Shown: positions 24,001 to 33,485 of the stretch, piece by piece
Numbering within the stretch: the first letter of the stretch is position 1
Layout: every line of letters starts with the position of its first letter
Assembly: GCA_959347315.1 (NCBI GenBank)
Contig: OY365815.1
Span: 19,512,303-19,576,302 of the forward strand
Direction: 5' to 3'
Source of the DNA: Bimastos eiseni
Lineage: Eukaryota > Annelida > Clitellata > Crassiclitellata > Lumbricidae
DNA: 64,000 nucleotides
Notes under the pieces: generated by a model
What the model saw: only the letters and a program-made list of their open reading frames with translations
Told to the model about the DNA's origin: nothing
Databases searched by the model: none
Program-made: the position numbers and the translations under genes

Positions 24001-26062
24001 TTTACCGTCGCTCCTCCTGTCAACCTCCAGAACGATCGCGTTTATGCGGCGGATGGAACGCGGAAGAAAAATATGCCAGCTGAACGTCTCCTCAAAACAC
24101 GTTCACACTTTTCAAAGTCACTAATGGTCTCAGTCGGCGTGTCAACCCTAGGGTGCACTGATTTGATCTTCGTCGAGCCGGGTGTGAAGGTGAATGGTGC
24201 GTACTATCGCGATGTGTTGCTCGCTCAGCATATGCTTCCTGCCATCAAGCACGTGTCTGGCGGCTACTTCACATTCCAACAAGACAGTGCCCCTGCGCAC
24301 CGAGCACGTGAGACCATTGCTCTACTGTCCCGGGAGACACCCGACTTCATATCACTGCAGCTGTGGCCACCCAACAGTCCAGACCTCAATCCAGTTGACT
24401 ATCAAATCTGGAGTGTACTGGAGGAGCGCGTTTATCGTTCCCGTATTCGTGACATCGATCACCTGAGGGCACGTCTGGTTGAGGAGTGGCAGCTCCTTGA
24501 CCACGTTATCATCGACCGGGCCATAAAACAGTGGCGTCCACGTCTACGGTCGTGTGTCCGTGAACGAGGAGGACATTTTGAACACCAGCTGTAGCCGAAC
24601 TTCACTTCTTATGTAAGGGCCTATGTTGGAAACTTTAATTTTTCAGTGTTCCATCGCAATCGCTCATAAATTTGACAACTTCACGAATATTTCCAAACGG
24701 CTTTGGGATCTCGTGTAAATATGGTCACTGTTTGTTGAATTTAAAATTTCAGGCAAATACTTACAGCTTTGAACGAGTTGTGACACTTTTTGTTTGGTAC
24801 TACTTTTCATCCGGACACAGTGTATAATGATAAAATACTCATCACTACTACTACTAATAATAGTAATAGCAGCATCACAATACTACCAAAGTCAGTAGTA
24901 TTAGTAATAACTAGAACAACAAGAAGATGAACGACACCAGCAACAGTCTGGAAAGTACAAAATGACGAGTGTGGACTGGAGTAGTCCAAGTGGAACTTAA
25001 AACCGGCGGGATGTAAAGCTGCAGCCCCTTCCCCACACACAAAAATCGCTGCCTCTTTCTTCCTCTACCATCCGCCATATGATTATGATATTTTTAGCAT
25101 TTAAGAAAAATAATCTTAATAAAGTATCTTATTTCTATTCGATTTAAAGCTTTAGACAAGGCGCTCATAACCGGAAATTGAACTTAATTGATGAAAAGTG
25201 AATCGAAATCGAATAAAAAGATTTTTGTTGAGCGTGTTAAAGGAGAAGAAGCAGATGAACTATACTAATTTGATGAAAAGAGAAAATATATTTCATTGAA
25301 ACAAATATTTATATTTCAAAATAATTTAGAATATTGTGGTCTAAGAAAATACTATTTTCATATGCATATTTATCTAATAATTATTGAATTCAATAAAGTG
25401 CCGCGTAAACAGTAAATTTTACTCATTATAATGTTATGACGTGGCAGTATCGCATGAAATACCATGATATCACATAACACTAAATAATATAATTAATTTT
25501 ATTATATAACAGTTCATATAATATTATGATGTCAATAACAGCTCAAGTCTATTATTAATGCTATATTTCTCTGGGGAAATAAATCCTGGGTGATCTGCCG
25601 GAGGTGAGCATAGATTAAACACTGTAGGACTACGTCAAGAATTTGGTGAATGCCGATGTGAATAACGAGTCGAAAGACTAAAGGTTAATTGCAACGCAAT
25701 AGCCACACAGCGCTTGCTTCTAGTTCATGTCAACTGGCCATGTATGCATGTAGTCAGGGACATGTGACCTTTTCTCATATAACACATCTTATTATAATCT
25801 TATTATGCATGTTCACTGTCTGTTTAAACCACTCGAAAATGAAGCTATGAAAAGATACGAACGACTTACCAGTTAACTGACTAATTACTCTGATTATGAG
25901 TTGTTGATCGATAGCAACAGATGTCACATTCCGTTCTAGCTGTTGTTGCTGTTGCTGCTGCTGAATGTCATGGTCTGCCTCTAAACTCCTGAAAACCAAA
26001 CCTCCGATCACGAGGTAGACAATGAGCACACCGAACAGAACGAGTATCACCACTCCCCTCAT
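16461..26062 (-). CDS. Two-pore-domain potassium channel (K2P, TALK/TREK-like)
   Basis: Background (leak) K+ channel of the plasma membrane; two subunits with two pore loops each form one pore. Exons in gene order: 26062-25870, 20514-20332, 19487-19152, 17285-17116, 16577-16461. Total 999 nt, in frame throughout, 332 residues. TM1 is residues 3-24. An extracellular cap with a Q8 run and several N-glycosylation sites (NVTS, NCSC, NASE, NETT, NSTQ) follows. Pore 1 filter TIGYG is at 124-128, then APKTQGGQAF. TM2 and TM3 follow, then pore 2 filter TIGFGDYVAG from 229. TM4 (YRLLVAVWIFLGLSWLSGLI) is at 249-268, and the cytoplasmic tail is short, acidic and Ser/Thr-rich. GDYVAG and the TM4 block resemble both KCNK5-type and TREK-type channels, so the subfamily is open. 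The chosen Met is the first after an in-frame stop; an upstream N-terminal exon cannot be excluded. Confidence 0.92.
17116..17285 (-). CDS. K2P exon 4: TM4
   Basis: Encodes TNYVGAHAALYRLLVAVWIF and LGLSWLSGLINSVQESL. The donor (gtacac) is followed within 20 bases by an AT-rich microsatellite. Confidence 0.9.
18825..19021 (-). mobile_element. tRNA-derived SINE, copy 2
   Basis: Minus-strand copy of the family described at 7.75 kb, with B-box gggtcgaacc region and tRNA-like head ending at 19.02 kb. It lies in K2P intron 3 in sense orientation. Confidence 0.78.
19152..19487 (-). CDS. K2P exon 3: filter 1, TM2, TM3, pore 2
   Basis: Encodes GYGNLAPKTQGGQAF, the TM2 segment AILGIPLCLVVL, TM3 (AIILAIGAIIFLFIPSAIF) and pore 2 (SMATIGFGDYVAG). 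Acceptor ctcttag, donor gtaggc. Confidence 0.94.
20029..20258 (-). mobile_element. tRNA-derived SINE, copy 3
   Basis: Minus-strand copy in K2P intron 2. The body carries cctcgacggcgcaattgcag and the tRNA head lies at 20.15-20.25 kb. It ends next to an AT microsatellite (20.26-20.30 kb) just downstream of exon 2. Confidence 0.78.
20332..20514 (-). CDS. K2P exon 2: cap and pore helix 1
   Basis: Acceptor ctgtag. Encodes DNCSCGNASEDWL, a helix, then WDVPGSIFFAMTVITTI; the filter codon is split by the intron, as is common in this family. The donor gttcgt is weak, but the phase fits the next exon exactly. Confidence 0.88.
21061..21115. repeat. (TTA)n microsatellite
   Basis: About 18 trinucleotides with few interruptions. 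Confidence 0.9.
21240..21440. repeat. Degenerate (CCAT/TCCA)n pyrimidine-rich tract
   Basis: Tetramer-like ccatccatc text with many variants; the open frame through it is a repeat translation, not a gene. Confidence 0.7.
22013..23211. mobile_element. Non-autonomous DNA transposon, PIF/Harbinger-like
   Basis: Identical 24-bp terminal inverted repeats (begin ggggccgttcacatatt) bound 1199 bp, flanked on both sides by TTG (22010-22012, 23212-23214), a likely 3-bp target duplication. The subterminal regions repeat gttatataac-like palindromes and G-rich ggggtagg motifs. No transposase frame inside. The superfamily is inferred only from the 3-bp duplication. It lies in K2P intron 1. Confidence 0.78.
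23275..24822 (+). mobile_element. Mariner-type DNA transposon with long terminal inverted repeats
   Basis: 1548 bp flanked by TA on both sides. Ends begin cactgtgtccggatgaaaag. The inverted repeats extend about 208 bp (23275-23482 and 24614-24822) with few mismatches, unusually long for this superfamily. It contains one transposase gene with two frameshifts. It lies in K2P intron 1, antisense to the gene, about 60 bp from the Harbinger-like element. Confidence 0.93.
23548..24594 (+). pseudogene. DD37D mariner-type transposase, two frameshifts
   Basis: Cut-and-paste transposase. It starts MAFTEADKILPKVLRQEHGY. The frame shifts near 23.63 kb into the helix-turn-helix region (GTVERKPGSGQKRT, DIGIPKTAVHEIISKDLKL), then shifts back near 23.885 kb into the catalytic domain. 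Catalytic residues visible: D in FTDEKVF (about 23.99 kb), D in FQQDSAPAHR, and D in SPDLNPVDY, with 37 residues between the last two. It ends GGHFEHQL. The two shifts compensate, so only the middle is out of frame; catalytic residues are intact, but this copy cannot make a full enzyme as written. Confidence 0.9.
25870..26062 (-). CDS. K2P exon 1: start, TM1, polyQ cap segment
   Basis: Encodes MRGVVILVLFGVLIVYLVIG and the start of the cap with eight Gln (25940-25963 on +). An in-frame TGA lies ten codons upstream of the Met. Donor gtaagt, phase 1. Confidence 0.88.
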
Positions 26063-27018
26063 CAGGACTTGCTTTCTTCCGATGTTTCAGCCAAGAACGG
26101 GCGTCGATATCACGCAGTCTTATTAAATAGTGTTGCCACATGCTCTGATACACATGGTTTTGCTTAAGAACCATGTGTACAAGGTAATAGGTCTATACTA
26201 CAGGCCCTACTATTACACATACACACACATATATGCCTATATATACAATAATATATACGTATAAGGATATACATATATATATATACACAAGTAAAAGTAT
26301 AGACATGAATGTACATATAAGTATATGCATGAATCCATAGGCCTATCGCTTAGACTTTTCGCTTAAGATTGTGTAAATGGAGCACTCGAACAACGCTAAG
26401 TTTTCTTTCTTTCCCAGTGTTCGCGTGTGCGTGTCTGACCGTGTGCGTGTCGCTATGTCTCCTGCTGCCTCTCAGTCTTCTACGCTTCGTCTGTTGATAA
26501 ACAACGTTAGACTGAAGCAGGCGTTGAGCGCGCGCTCATGATAGGCAAGATTTCATTACTACGTGGACCTATATCTGTGTGTTTGTGCGCTATAGATGTA
26601 GGTGAGCATGTGTACTTGTGCGTATATAGGCCTATATACTGAAGATCCGGGACATCCATGCAGTCAATATATATGGACACGTGGGTGCGCTCGTATGGGA
26701 ACTGGCGTTTTAAAAGACGGCTTGCACACTGCACAGCCCTCGAACTTAAGCATCCGTCTATATAAATAGTGGTGTGTTCTTCTTCCACTCATCGACCACA
26801 GTCACCGCATGTAGCGGGTGATAATACCCACCATAGAAACATTTTAATTATAGCCGTGTACTATCGTAGCCTATACTCTAAGATTAAAATTATTATTATC
26901 GTCACAGTTGTAACGACAATAGGATGTTCTGACTGACTGGCTATATATATATATATATATACACGCATGTATACATATGTTTCTGCGCGTGTGGATATAT
27001 ATACCATAATCTAATATT

Positions 27019-27050
<32 letters not shown>

Positions 27051-27540
27051 ATATGCCTCGTGTGTTGCAGCTGTACAGCCGGAAAACATGGCCGTTAACA
27101 CATATAAGTGTCGACCTATACCTAGAGTCGATCAGTCAGTAAGCCATATATGCCCATAAAACTGTTCCTTCCAAGTAATTTATTCCAAGCGCTGTTTGCC
27201 TTTGGCCAGGCTGTACGTAGGAGATGCTCTGTCAACATTTGACGAGTATTTACATATATCTGTATATATCTATATATTTACAGATATCTCTCTATATATA
27301 TATAAGCGTATTATGAAAGCGAACTCAGTAAGTGTGATCAAGGGTTGTGCAATGACTATTCTATTGCACTTTTATTGTCCGACAAAGGAATTTCTAAAAG
27401 ATAGGGGGGTCTATATATATAAGCCCTAACAATGTGCGACCTAAAGAAACCGCAATCTATTAGATTTAGGAACATTATCCATATCTGTAAAGAAGAATAG
27501 TCTGTAATATGAAACGGGCCATATGTACTATATGTAACGG
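26063..27540. other. Upstream region of the K2P gene, AT microsatellites
   Basis: No exon recognised. Several (TA)n blocks (26.23-26.29, 26.94-26.96, 27.02-27.05 kb) produce short open frames of Tyr/Ile repeats. The K2P promoter or an upstream N-terminal exon may lie here. Confidence 0.5.
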
Positions 27541-27583
27541 GCTATATAAGTCTGTTCTACCGTCTAATTTCATTTTCCAGCTC

Positions 27584-28165
27584 ACACGACAAAGTTGGCT
27601 CCAGACTTTATTGCCACCAACTGCAGTGACTTCATTGACAACGATGAATTGCCACCAAACTTACCAGACCTTAACCCTCTCGATTATCACGATGGGAGCT
27701 ACAAAGTATTTCATATAAAGCCAACGAATATCGACGGGCTGAAGAGAGTCTTGCAGTTAATATGGGACCAGATGCCGCAGGACTCACTCAACAAGGCCAC
27801 ATTGAGCTTCACAAAAGACTTCTAGCTTGTGTGAAAGCTGGGGGCAGACACTTCGTACATGCTTTGAGTTATCCTGCTTAACAGATTTTTGAATTTGCAA
27901 TTAAAGGCGATGTTATTTGACGTTGAAAATTACAAGTGACTGTCCATTAATTTTTGTGTGCGTAATTGTGTGAAAATGCGGAATATTATATTTAGACTGC
28001 TGTAATTTCTGAAGCAATGAAAAGTTTTCAATGAAATTTTCAGGAATTGTTCACAATTCTTTCCTCTGTACATCTGAATAAGTTTGGTAAAGATATTTCT
28101 ATTGGTTGTTGAGAAACTGCATTTCTTCTGGCTGGGTATTTTTTTTATCGAGCCACCCTGTATAT
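27584..28165 (+). pseudogene. Decayed mariner transposase, C-terminal part
   Basis: Reads APDFIATNCSDFIDNDELPP, then NLPDLNPLDYH, IKPTNIDGLKRVLQLIWDQM, and after a shift LLACVKAGGRHFVHAL. This is the third catalytic block (LPDLNPLDY) and tail of a mariner transposase. The sequence at 28.14-28.16 kb (atcgagccaccctgta) looks like the right end. The N-terminal half is gone. It is a different family from the 23.3 kb element. Confidence 0.75.
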
Positions 28166-28989
28166 GACCATCTGCATGCTGCGTAAGTATTAGCGTTCTC
28201 CATATCTATCAGTAGGTTCATAAAAACGGAATAGGAGGAGAAAGTTTGGAAGGAGACAGATGAAAAATGAAAGTGACAGAATACGGATAACATCGACACA
28301 AATTTAGATTGATGCATGCGCAAAGAGGGAGACTTTGGCAGAACAAAGTCTAATCAATTGCAAAGCGGAACAGAAAGTACAATGGTCAATTGTGATAAAA
28401 CGTTGATTCTCAGGTTAGGCATAGGTTACATTTCTACCTGGACAATGCCACCTTGTCAATTCAGTCTATATTGAGTTCCCGTATTCAGTACCACTGGTAG
28501 CAACTATAGCGGTCGGTCACTGAACATATATGGGCCCAACGAATGTGGATATATACATGTGGGTTGTGCTAAGCCTAGCATATCTGTTTTAGTCTTGCTC
28601 ATATTAGCCGTTATTCGGTTTCAAAACGTCAAGTCATGCACTTTCATTTCAACGTTGTTGAATCGTTATCAGCCTGTATCAGGCTAACTCAAACAGATAA
28701 GCTCGGCAACTGTCTATGGGTCCTGCAGTACATGCAGGGCTCCCATGAATGCATCCGCAGAAAGTTTGATCATGGCCAGTTGTTTCGAAATTGATCGCTC
28801 AATTCGACACAATGACGATCTCGAGAGTGAGTCGGAGAACGTAATAAATTATGCGTAATTAAATTATTCTTAATTCGTCTTGATGAAGGCGGACACTTCG
28901 TCACACAGACACAAACACAGGCATACCTACGCACCTGACAACATAAACCTACACTCACACCATCTATTTTAAATATAACTGCTATTTGC

Positions 28990-29160
28990 CCCCGGAGATA
29001 GGCGAGAGTCTACCTCTGATGAGTTATCTTTGAAAGGCGCTATATGAATGCCCTGATTGGATGAATGATCGGACAAATAAATGAATGAACGAACGAATGA
29101 TTGAATGAACGAACGAATTAATGAATGAGCGAACGAATGAACAAATGAATGAATGGATGT
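28990..29160. repeat. Dispersed 'ggcgctatat' repeat with (GAAT)n tail
   Basis: Contains 'aaaggcgctatatgaatg', then about 25 tetramers of gaatgaac/gaatgaat type. Same arrangement as at 5.95 and 50.05 kb. Confidence 0.6.
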
Positions 29161-29994
29161 AAAATATACCAGGCTTAAATTATTATGGTCTTCAAAATTA
29201 GGTAGATGAATTGAGATGCGCCGAGTAGCTCCTGCAGCATGATTTCTATTATAGTTAATTGTGTGAATATTTCGTGATATGCCTTATATGGTGCAAACAA
29301 ATCATGATTAAGGTAGTCTAGATTAGATTCAGATTAACGTACAAGTGCTTTGAAAAGCGTCGAAGGCTGTAAAAGCCTAGATTGTCTATAGTTATAAACA
29401 GGGTATACGTAGATGAGACATGGTGTGGGTATCTATAGGTCAGTTGCTTATATCTTAACGATATCACCCTAAAACGTTACACCACATTTTCAATCAACAC
29501 ACATAATTGTGCCCAAATGCTTAAATCATTATATTGCATTAACTCTCTGCATGGTTGCCTTCACGTCTGCAATTGTAAAAGCATTTATTATGAGGTGGTA
29601 CCTGTTAACTTAGTAGGGGAGATGTGTGTATCTGCCACAGCACCTTTTTTCCTATTGTTTGGGCCACAATGGCAATTGATCGATGTGGTCAATTTGCATG
29701 TATAGGTGCACATAAAAGTCAACGTTCTAATAGTTACTGTTCAGCCGATAGTTGACATGTTTCAATGTATAGCCTGTGAAAGTGTGAACGATATGGCTTG
29801 TATACACTTGAGGGACCTCGAGAGGTTCTCAGATGGCGCTTAACAAATGACTCGTCTCATTGGCGTAACCATCTATAGAACCGTTCTCCCGTAGCATTCG
29901 TCAGTTCTTACTACTTGTTCTTGTGTAATTCACCAGAATATAGGCACATAGCGATTGTGGCCACGATAGGAAAGCAAGGTATATCAGTAAAACA

Positions 29995-30345
29995 TATGTA
30001 TTTATATATTTATATATATACTGATATGCTTATATATATACTGATATGCTTATATATATATACTGACATGCTTATATATATACTGATATGCTTATATATA
30101 TATAATATATATATATGCTTGCTTATATATATATACTGACATGCTTATATATATATATATATACTGACATGCTTATATATATACTGATATGCTTATATAT
30201 ATATATATTTATTTATATATATACTGATATGCTTATATATATACTGATATGCTTATGTATATATACTGATATGCTTATATATATACTGATATGCTTATAT
30301 ATATATATTAATATATATATATATTTATATATAATGATATGCATT
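29995..30345. repeat. AT-rich minisatellite, 'ctgatatgcttatatata' units
   Basis: About 15 units of roughly 18-24 bases with core ctgatatgct or ctgacatgct separated by variable (TA)n. The open frames across it are repeat translations. Confidence 0.9.
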
Positions 30346-30753
30346 GTGACTACATGGCATGTGATATGCTATGTTCCACCTGACTAAAAACTATTTAGTA
30401 GAGCTAAGTAGACTAATAATATTTATTAGTTACGTAAAATCTGTAGCTGTAGCTCCTCACGTCGCATCTTCTCTGTGTCTTTGTTATGGTGTTCGTCTAA
30501 CAAAAGCATCGACAAGAACGACAGCAACGGTGAAGCGGTTAATTATAAGCTGCAACTGATGTAACAGATAGAATGAAGACCGACATAGCTTCCTATTATA
30601 CTCAGCCATCGTCATTCTCTAGCCAATGACAACTGGAAGGTCCACACCGGAAATGGAAATGGAGAACTGAAGGATGTCAATACGCAAGGCAAGTCAAAGC
30701 TCACTCTGACTCGTAAGGGTTCAAATCTTCAGAAGCGCTGGCAGTATTTCATC

Positions 30754-30802
30754 AATTTTGACGTCGACTTCCTTTATTTTAAAGGAAGTCGACGTCAAAA
30801 TT
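30754..30802. repeat. Perfect 23-bp inverted repeat with 3-nt loop
   Basis: Arms 30754-30776 and 30780-30802 are exact complements around ttt. Both arms carry the CpG-containing core gacgtcgacttcc. Just downstream, 'tttaaagaaaatgtata' occurs twice (about 30.82-30.86 kb). Confidence 0.9.
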
Positions 30803-31034
30803 AATACAGCTAAATCGACATCTTTTAAAGAAAATGTATATCCTTTAAAGAAAATGTATACTTTGTCAGCTTAACGTTTTCCATTATATTTTTCAGACAT
30901 CCTTTATGACATGGTTTAGGGCTTACACTAATTTTTACGAAGAGTCCAGACTGTCCAGCACTTGATCTGGCTGGCCCTCGACGACCCTCGTTTATTCCAA
31001 GAACTAAACAACGATTGATTGATTGTCATACAGT

Positions 31035-31290
31035 CCGACCACCTTCTCTATCTCCATCCCACTCTGCCTCTCTGTCTCTGTCTCTCTCCCTATCTCTCTC
31101 TGTCTATCTCCCTCTCACTCCCTCTCTCTCCCTCTTCCTCTCCTCCATCCATCTTTATCCATCTCTCGCTCTCTTTTGTCTCTCATAAACAGACACGGAC
31201 GGAAACAGACAAATGCAGACAGACACAAACAGTCTGTGTTTGTCTATCTGTGTGTATACATGTTTGTCTGCTTGCCTGTCTGTCTCTAGC
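31035..31290. repeat. Degenerate (CT)n/(CTGT)n tract
   Basis: Pyrimidine-rich imperfect repeats (tctctgtctctctc, ctgtctgtct) with a short purine-rich stretch. No gene. Confidence 0.7.
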
Positions 31291-32802
31291 TCTGACAACC
31301 CTATAGCCTAACACTTTGCCGTCCGTTTGTTCACATTATATCCGTTTATCCGTTCGTATACCTTCCAGTACAATAATTCGCAACAATTTCAGTTAATATA
31401 AACACGAACAAAAGCGCCTAAGAAGTTATTCTGCAAAATAAACTTTCGTATTGCAACCACGCAGTTCGACACGACATGAAGATGAGGCCCACATTTAGTA
31501 GCGTTAGGCGTACATTATATTTAATACACGGCTGTGCTTTGCATGAAATTAATTATGGGCAGCGCTACACAAGCGCAGGCAACTGGCAAGGGCCCGGAAT
31601 TCAGATAACGCTTTTTTCCATTAACACTGCTCGTGATCCAGTGAATGACTGCTCGAAATGAGAGAGTAACGGTTGATTTGGCTTCATCGTGCATAATTTC
31701 TTCGGTTTTTACACATGCAAATAATTGCACAATCAGTCATTCTCAGACTCTCATTGTGGCTGAATAAAGAGTTGCATTAATGACTGGTGTTAATTATCGA
31801 TGTATGATAGCCACAATATTAAATCAGTTAGCAGACTCTCGTTCAAAAAAACAAAAGTGGTCGAGAGGCCAGGTTGATTGAGATCGATGTCAGAGTAGCT
31901 AGAATTAAACAACAGCGGCGGATGACGTCAGAAGATAAAAAAGAAGAGGCGGAGGAGGCTTGTTTTCATTTCTGAGTGGGGAAGAAGGTAGAAGCAATTG
32001 TTAGACTTTACTAGGTCTATAGGAAACACTGTGATGATGCATCAGAATATTTAGATAAAAAATACTCATCAATAGAAGATGACGTTAATGTCGTCGTTGT
32101 CGATGGTGATGGTAGCGAAATTTGGTGGTTGTGGTGGAGCGATGGGGTTCCAGCCGTGGGTAGGCCTATTAGGTGTTGTGACGTTATTCTCCTAGCCTTG
32201 AATTCTGACCAATGGCGGCGATCTCGTTTGAGAGGTTGGGGGACAAGCAATGAGAGGGGTAAGAAATGTGGGGCCACACATTCTGACCTCTCTGGCCAGA
32301 ATCAGTGTAAGGTAAGAATAAGCCTAGTATAGCGTTGTAAATTAGTTAGGTTAGGGAGCTGCTGCACCCTAAATCTAGGAATAGCGACGAGACCTCGTTT
32401 GATAGTCCAGCACATTGACCTATTATAACTATCACGCACACAACAGAATAGACCTATTCTACTGCAAATAGCCTATTATCATGCCACCAGAGATCGTTGC
32501 TGTCAGTTTGATTTAATTATATATGCGCTTCGTCTATTATATTCCTCGACCTATAAATTACATTAGAACCTATATGTACAGCTAAACCGGTATCTCCTCT
32601 CATATATAGCAGTCACAGTTACGGATAGCCTACATCTATAACTAATATAACTATGAATATGATATCGCAGCGAATCTAATTAAATCCGGTTTTTTGTTTT
32701 CCTTGCCAACGAACGTCTTTAAATATACAAATATACAAGAAAAGTTTAACAGAACCGATTGGCTGACCGGATTACTTCAACAGTTTAAACAGCCACAGTC
32801 CG

Positions 32803-32808
32803 TTTATT
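32803..32808 (-). promoter_or_regulatory. Candidate polyadenylation signal of the TFAP2 gene
   Basis: AATAAA on the minus strand about 345 bases past the TFAP2 stop. The stretch between (32.82-33.15 kb) is purine-rich on the gene strand and would be 3' UTR. Confidence 0.4.
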
Positions 32809-33151
32809 GTCGATATTTGCCGCGGGCTCGTTCAACCACCATCTCCTCCTCTTATCATCTCCTTCACGTTTTCCCCTTTTTACCCCTTTCTTCTTCCGTC
32901 CCCTTACTGCCGTAATTGTCCTTCTCATTAACCTCTTCTCCTATATATCCTCTTCTCATTCCCTCCTTCCGTTCTCTTCGATTCTTCCAACCCTCTTTCC
33001 ACAGCTCTTCGTTCTTCCCCTTGCTTTCCCCGGTCCACACATTCCTTCTCCACCTCCTACAAATCCTCCCGCTCCCCTTCTCCTACTCCCGTCTCCTCTC
33101 TCTCTTTCTCCCATTCTTCCACGATCTTCTCCAATTCCTGCTCCTCCTCTT

Positions 33152-33485
33152 CTAATTCCTTCCGTCATCTTTGTCCTTCATCTTCGTTGCCCCTCCGCTG
33201 GAGTCAACGTTGTTTCCTGTGATGGCGAGGGATGATGAGGAAGAGGATGCAACGGATGCTGCAGAGGCTGCTGCGTTCTTGTCGACGGCCTTGAGCATCT
33301 CGTTCAGATAGTTCTGAACGGCTGTCATGGCGGCCACAATGGCTGGCGACCCGAAGCCGTGAGTGATGAGCGAGAAGTGAGTTAGGTGGCGCTGCATCGT
33401 CGGGTCGAGAATCGACTGGGGCCGGGTGTTGCCGAGTGGAGAACGGTCTTGATTCAACAGATCGACCAACTCCTTCATCAGTTGT
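33152..33485 (-). CDS. TFAP2 terminal exon
   Basis: Encodes [20 protein letters not shown], the [16 protein letters not shown] block, [12 protein letters not shown], then an Ala/Ser-rich tail ending in a charged segment and TAG. Acceptor ttatgcag. Confidence 0.95.

Noticed and set aside
32807..33235. 142-codon + frame opposite the TFAP2 terminal exon
   Set aside because: It is antisense to TFAP2 coding and 3' UTR sequence that is pyrimidine-rich on this strand.
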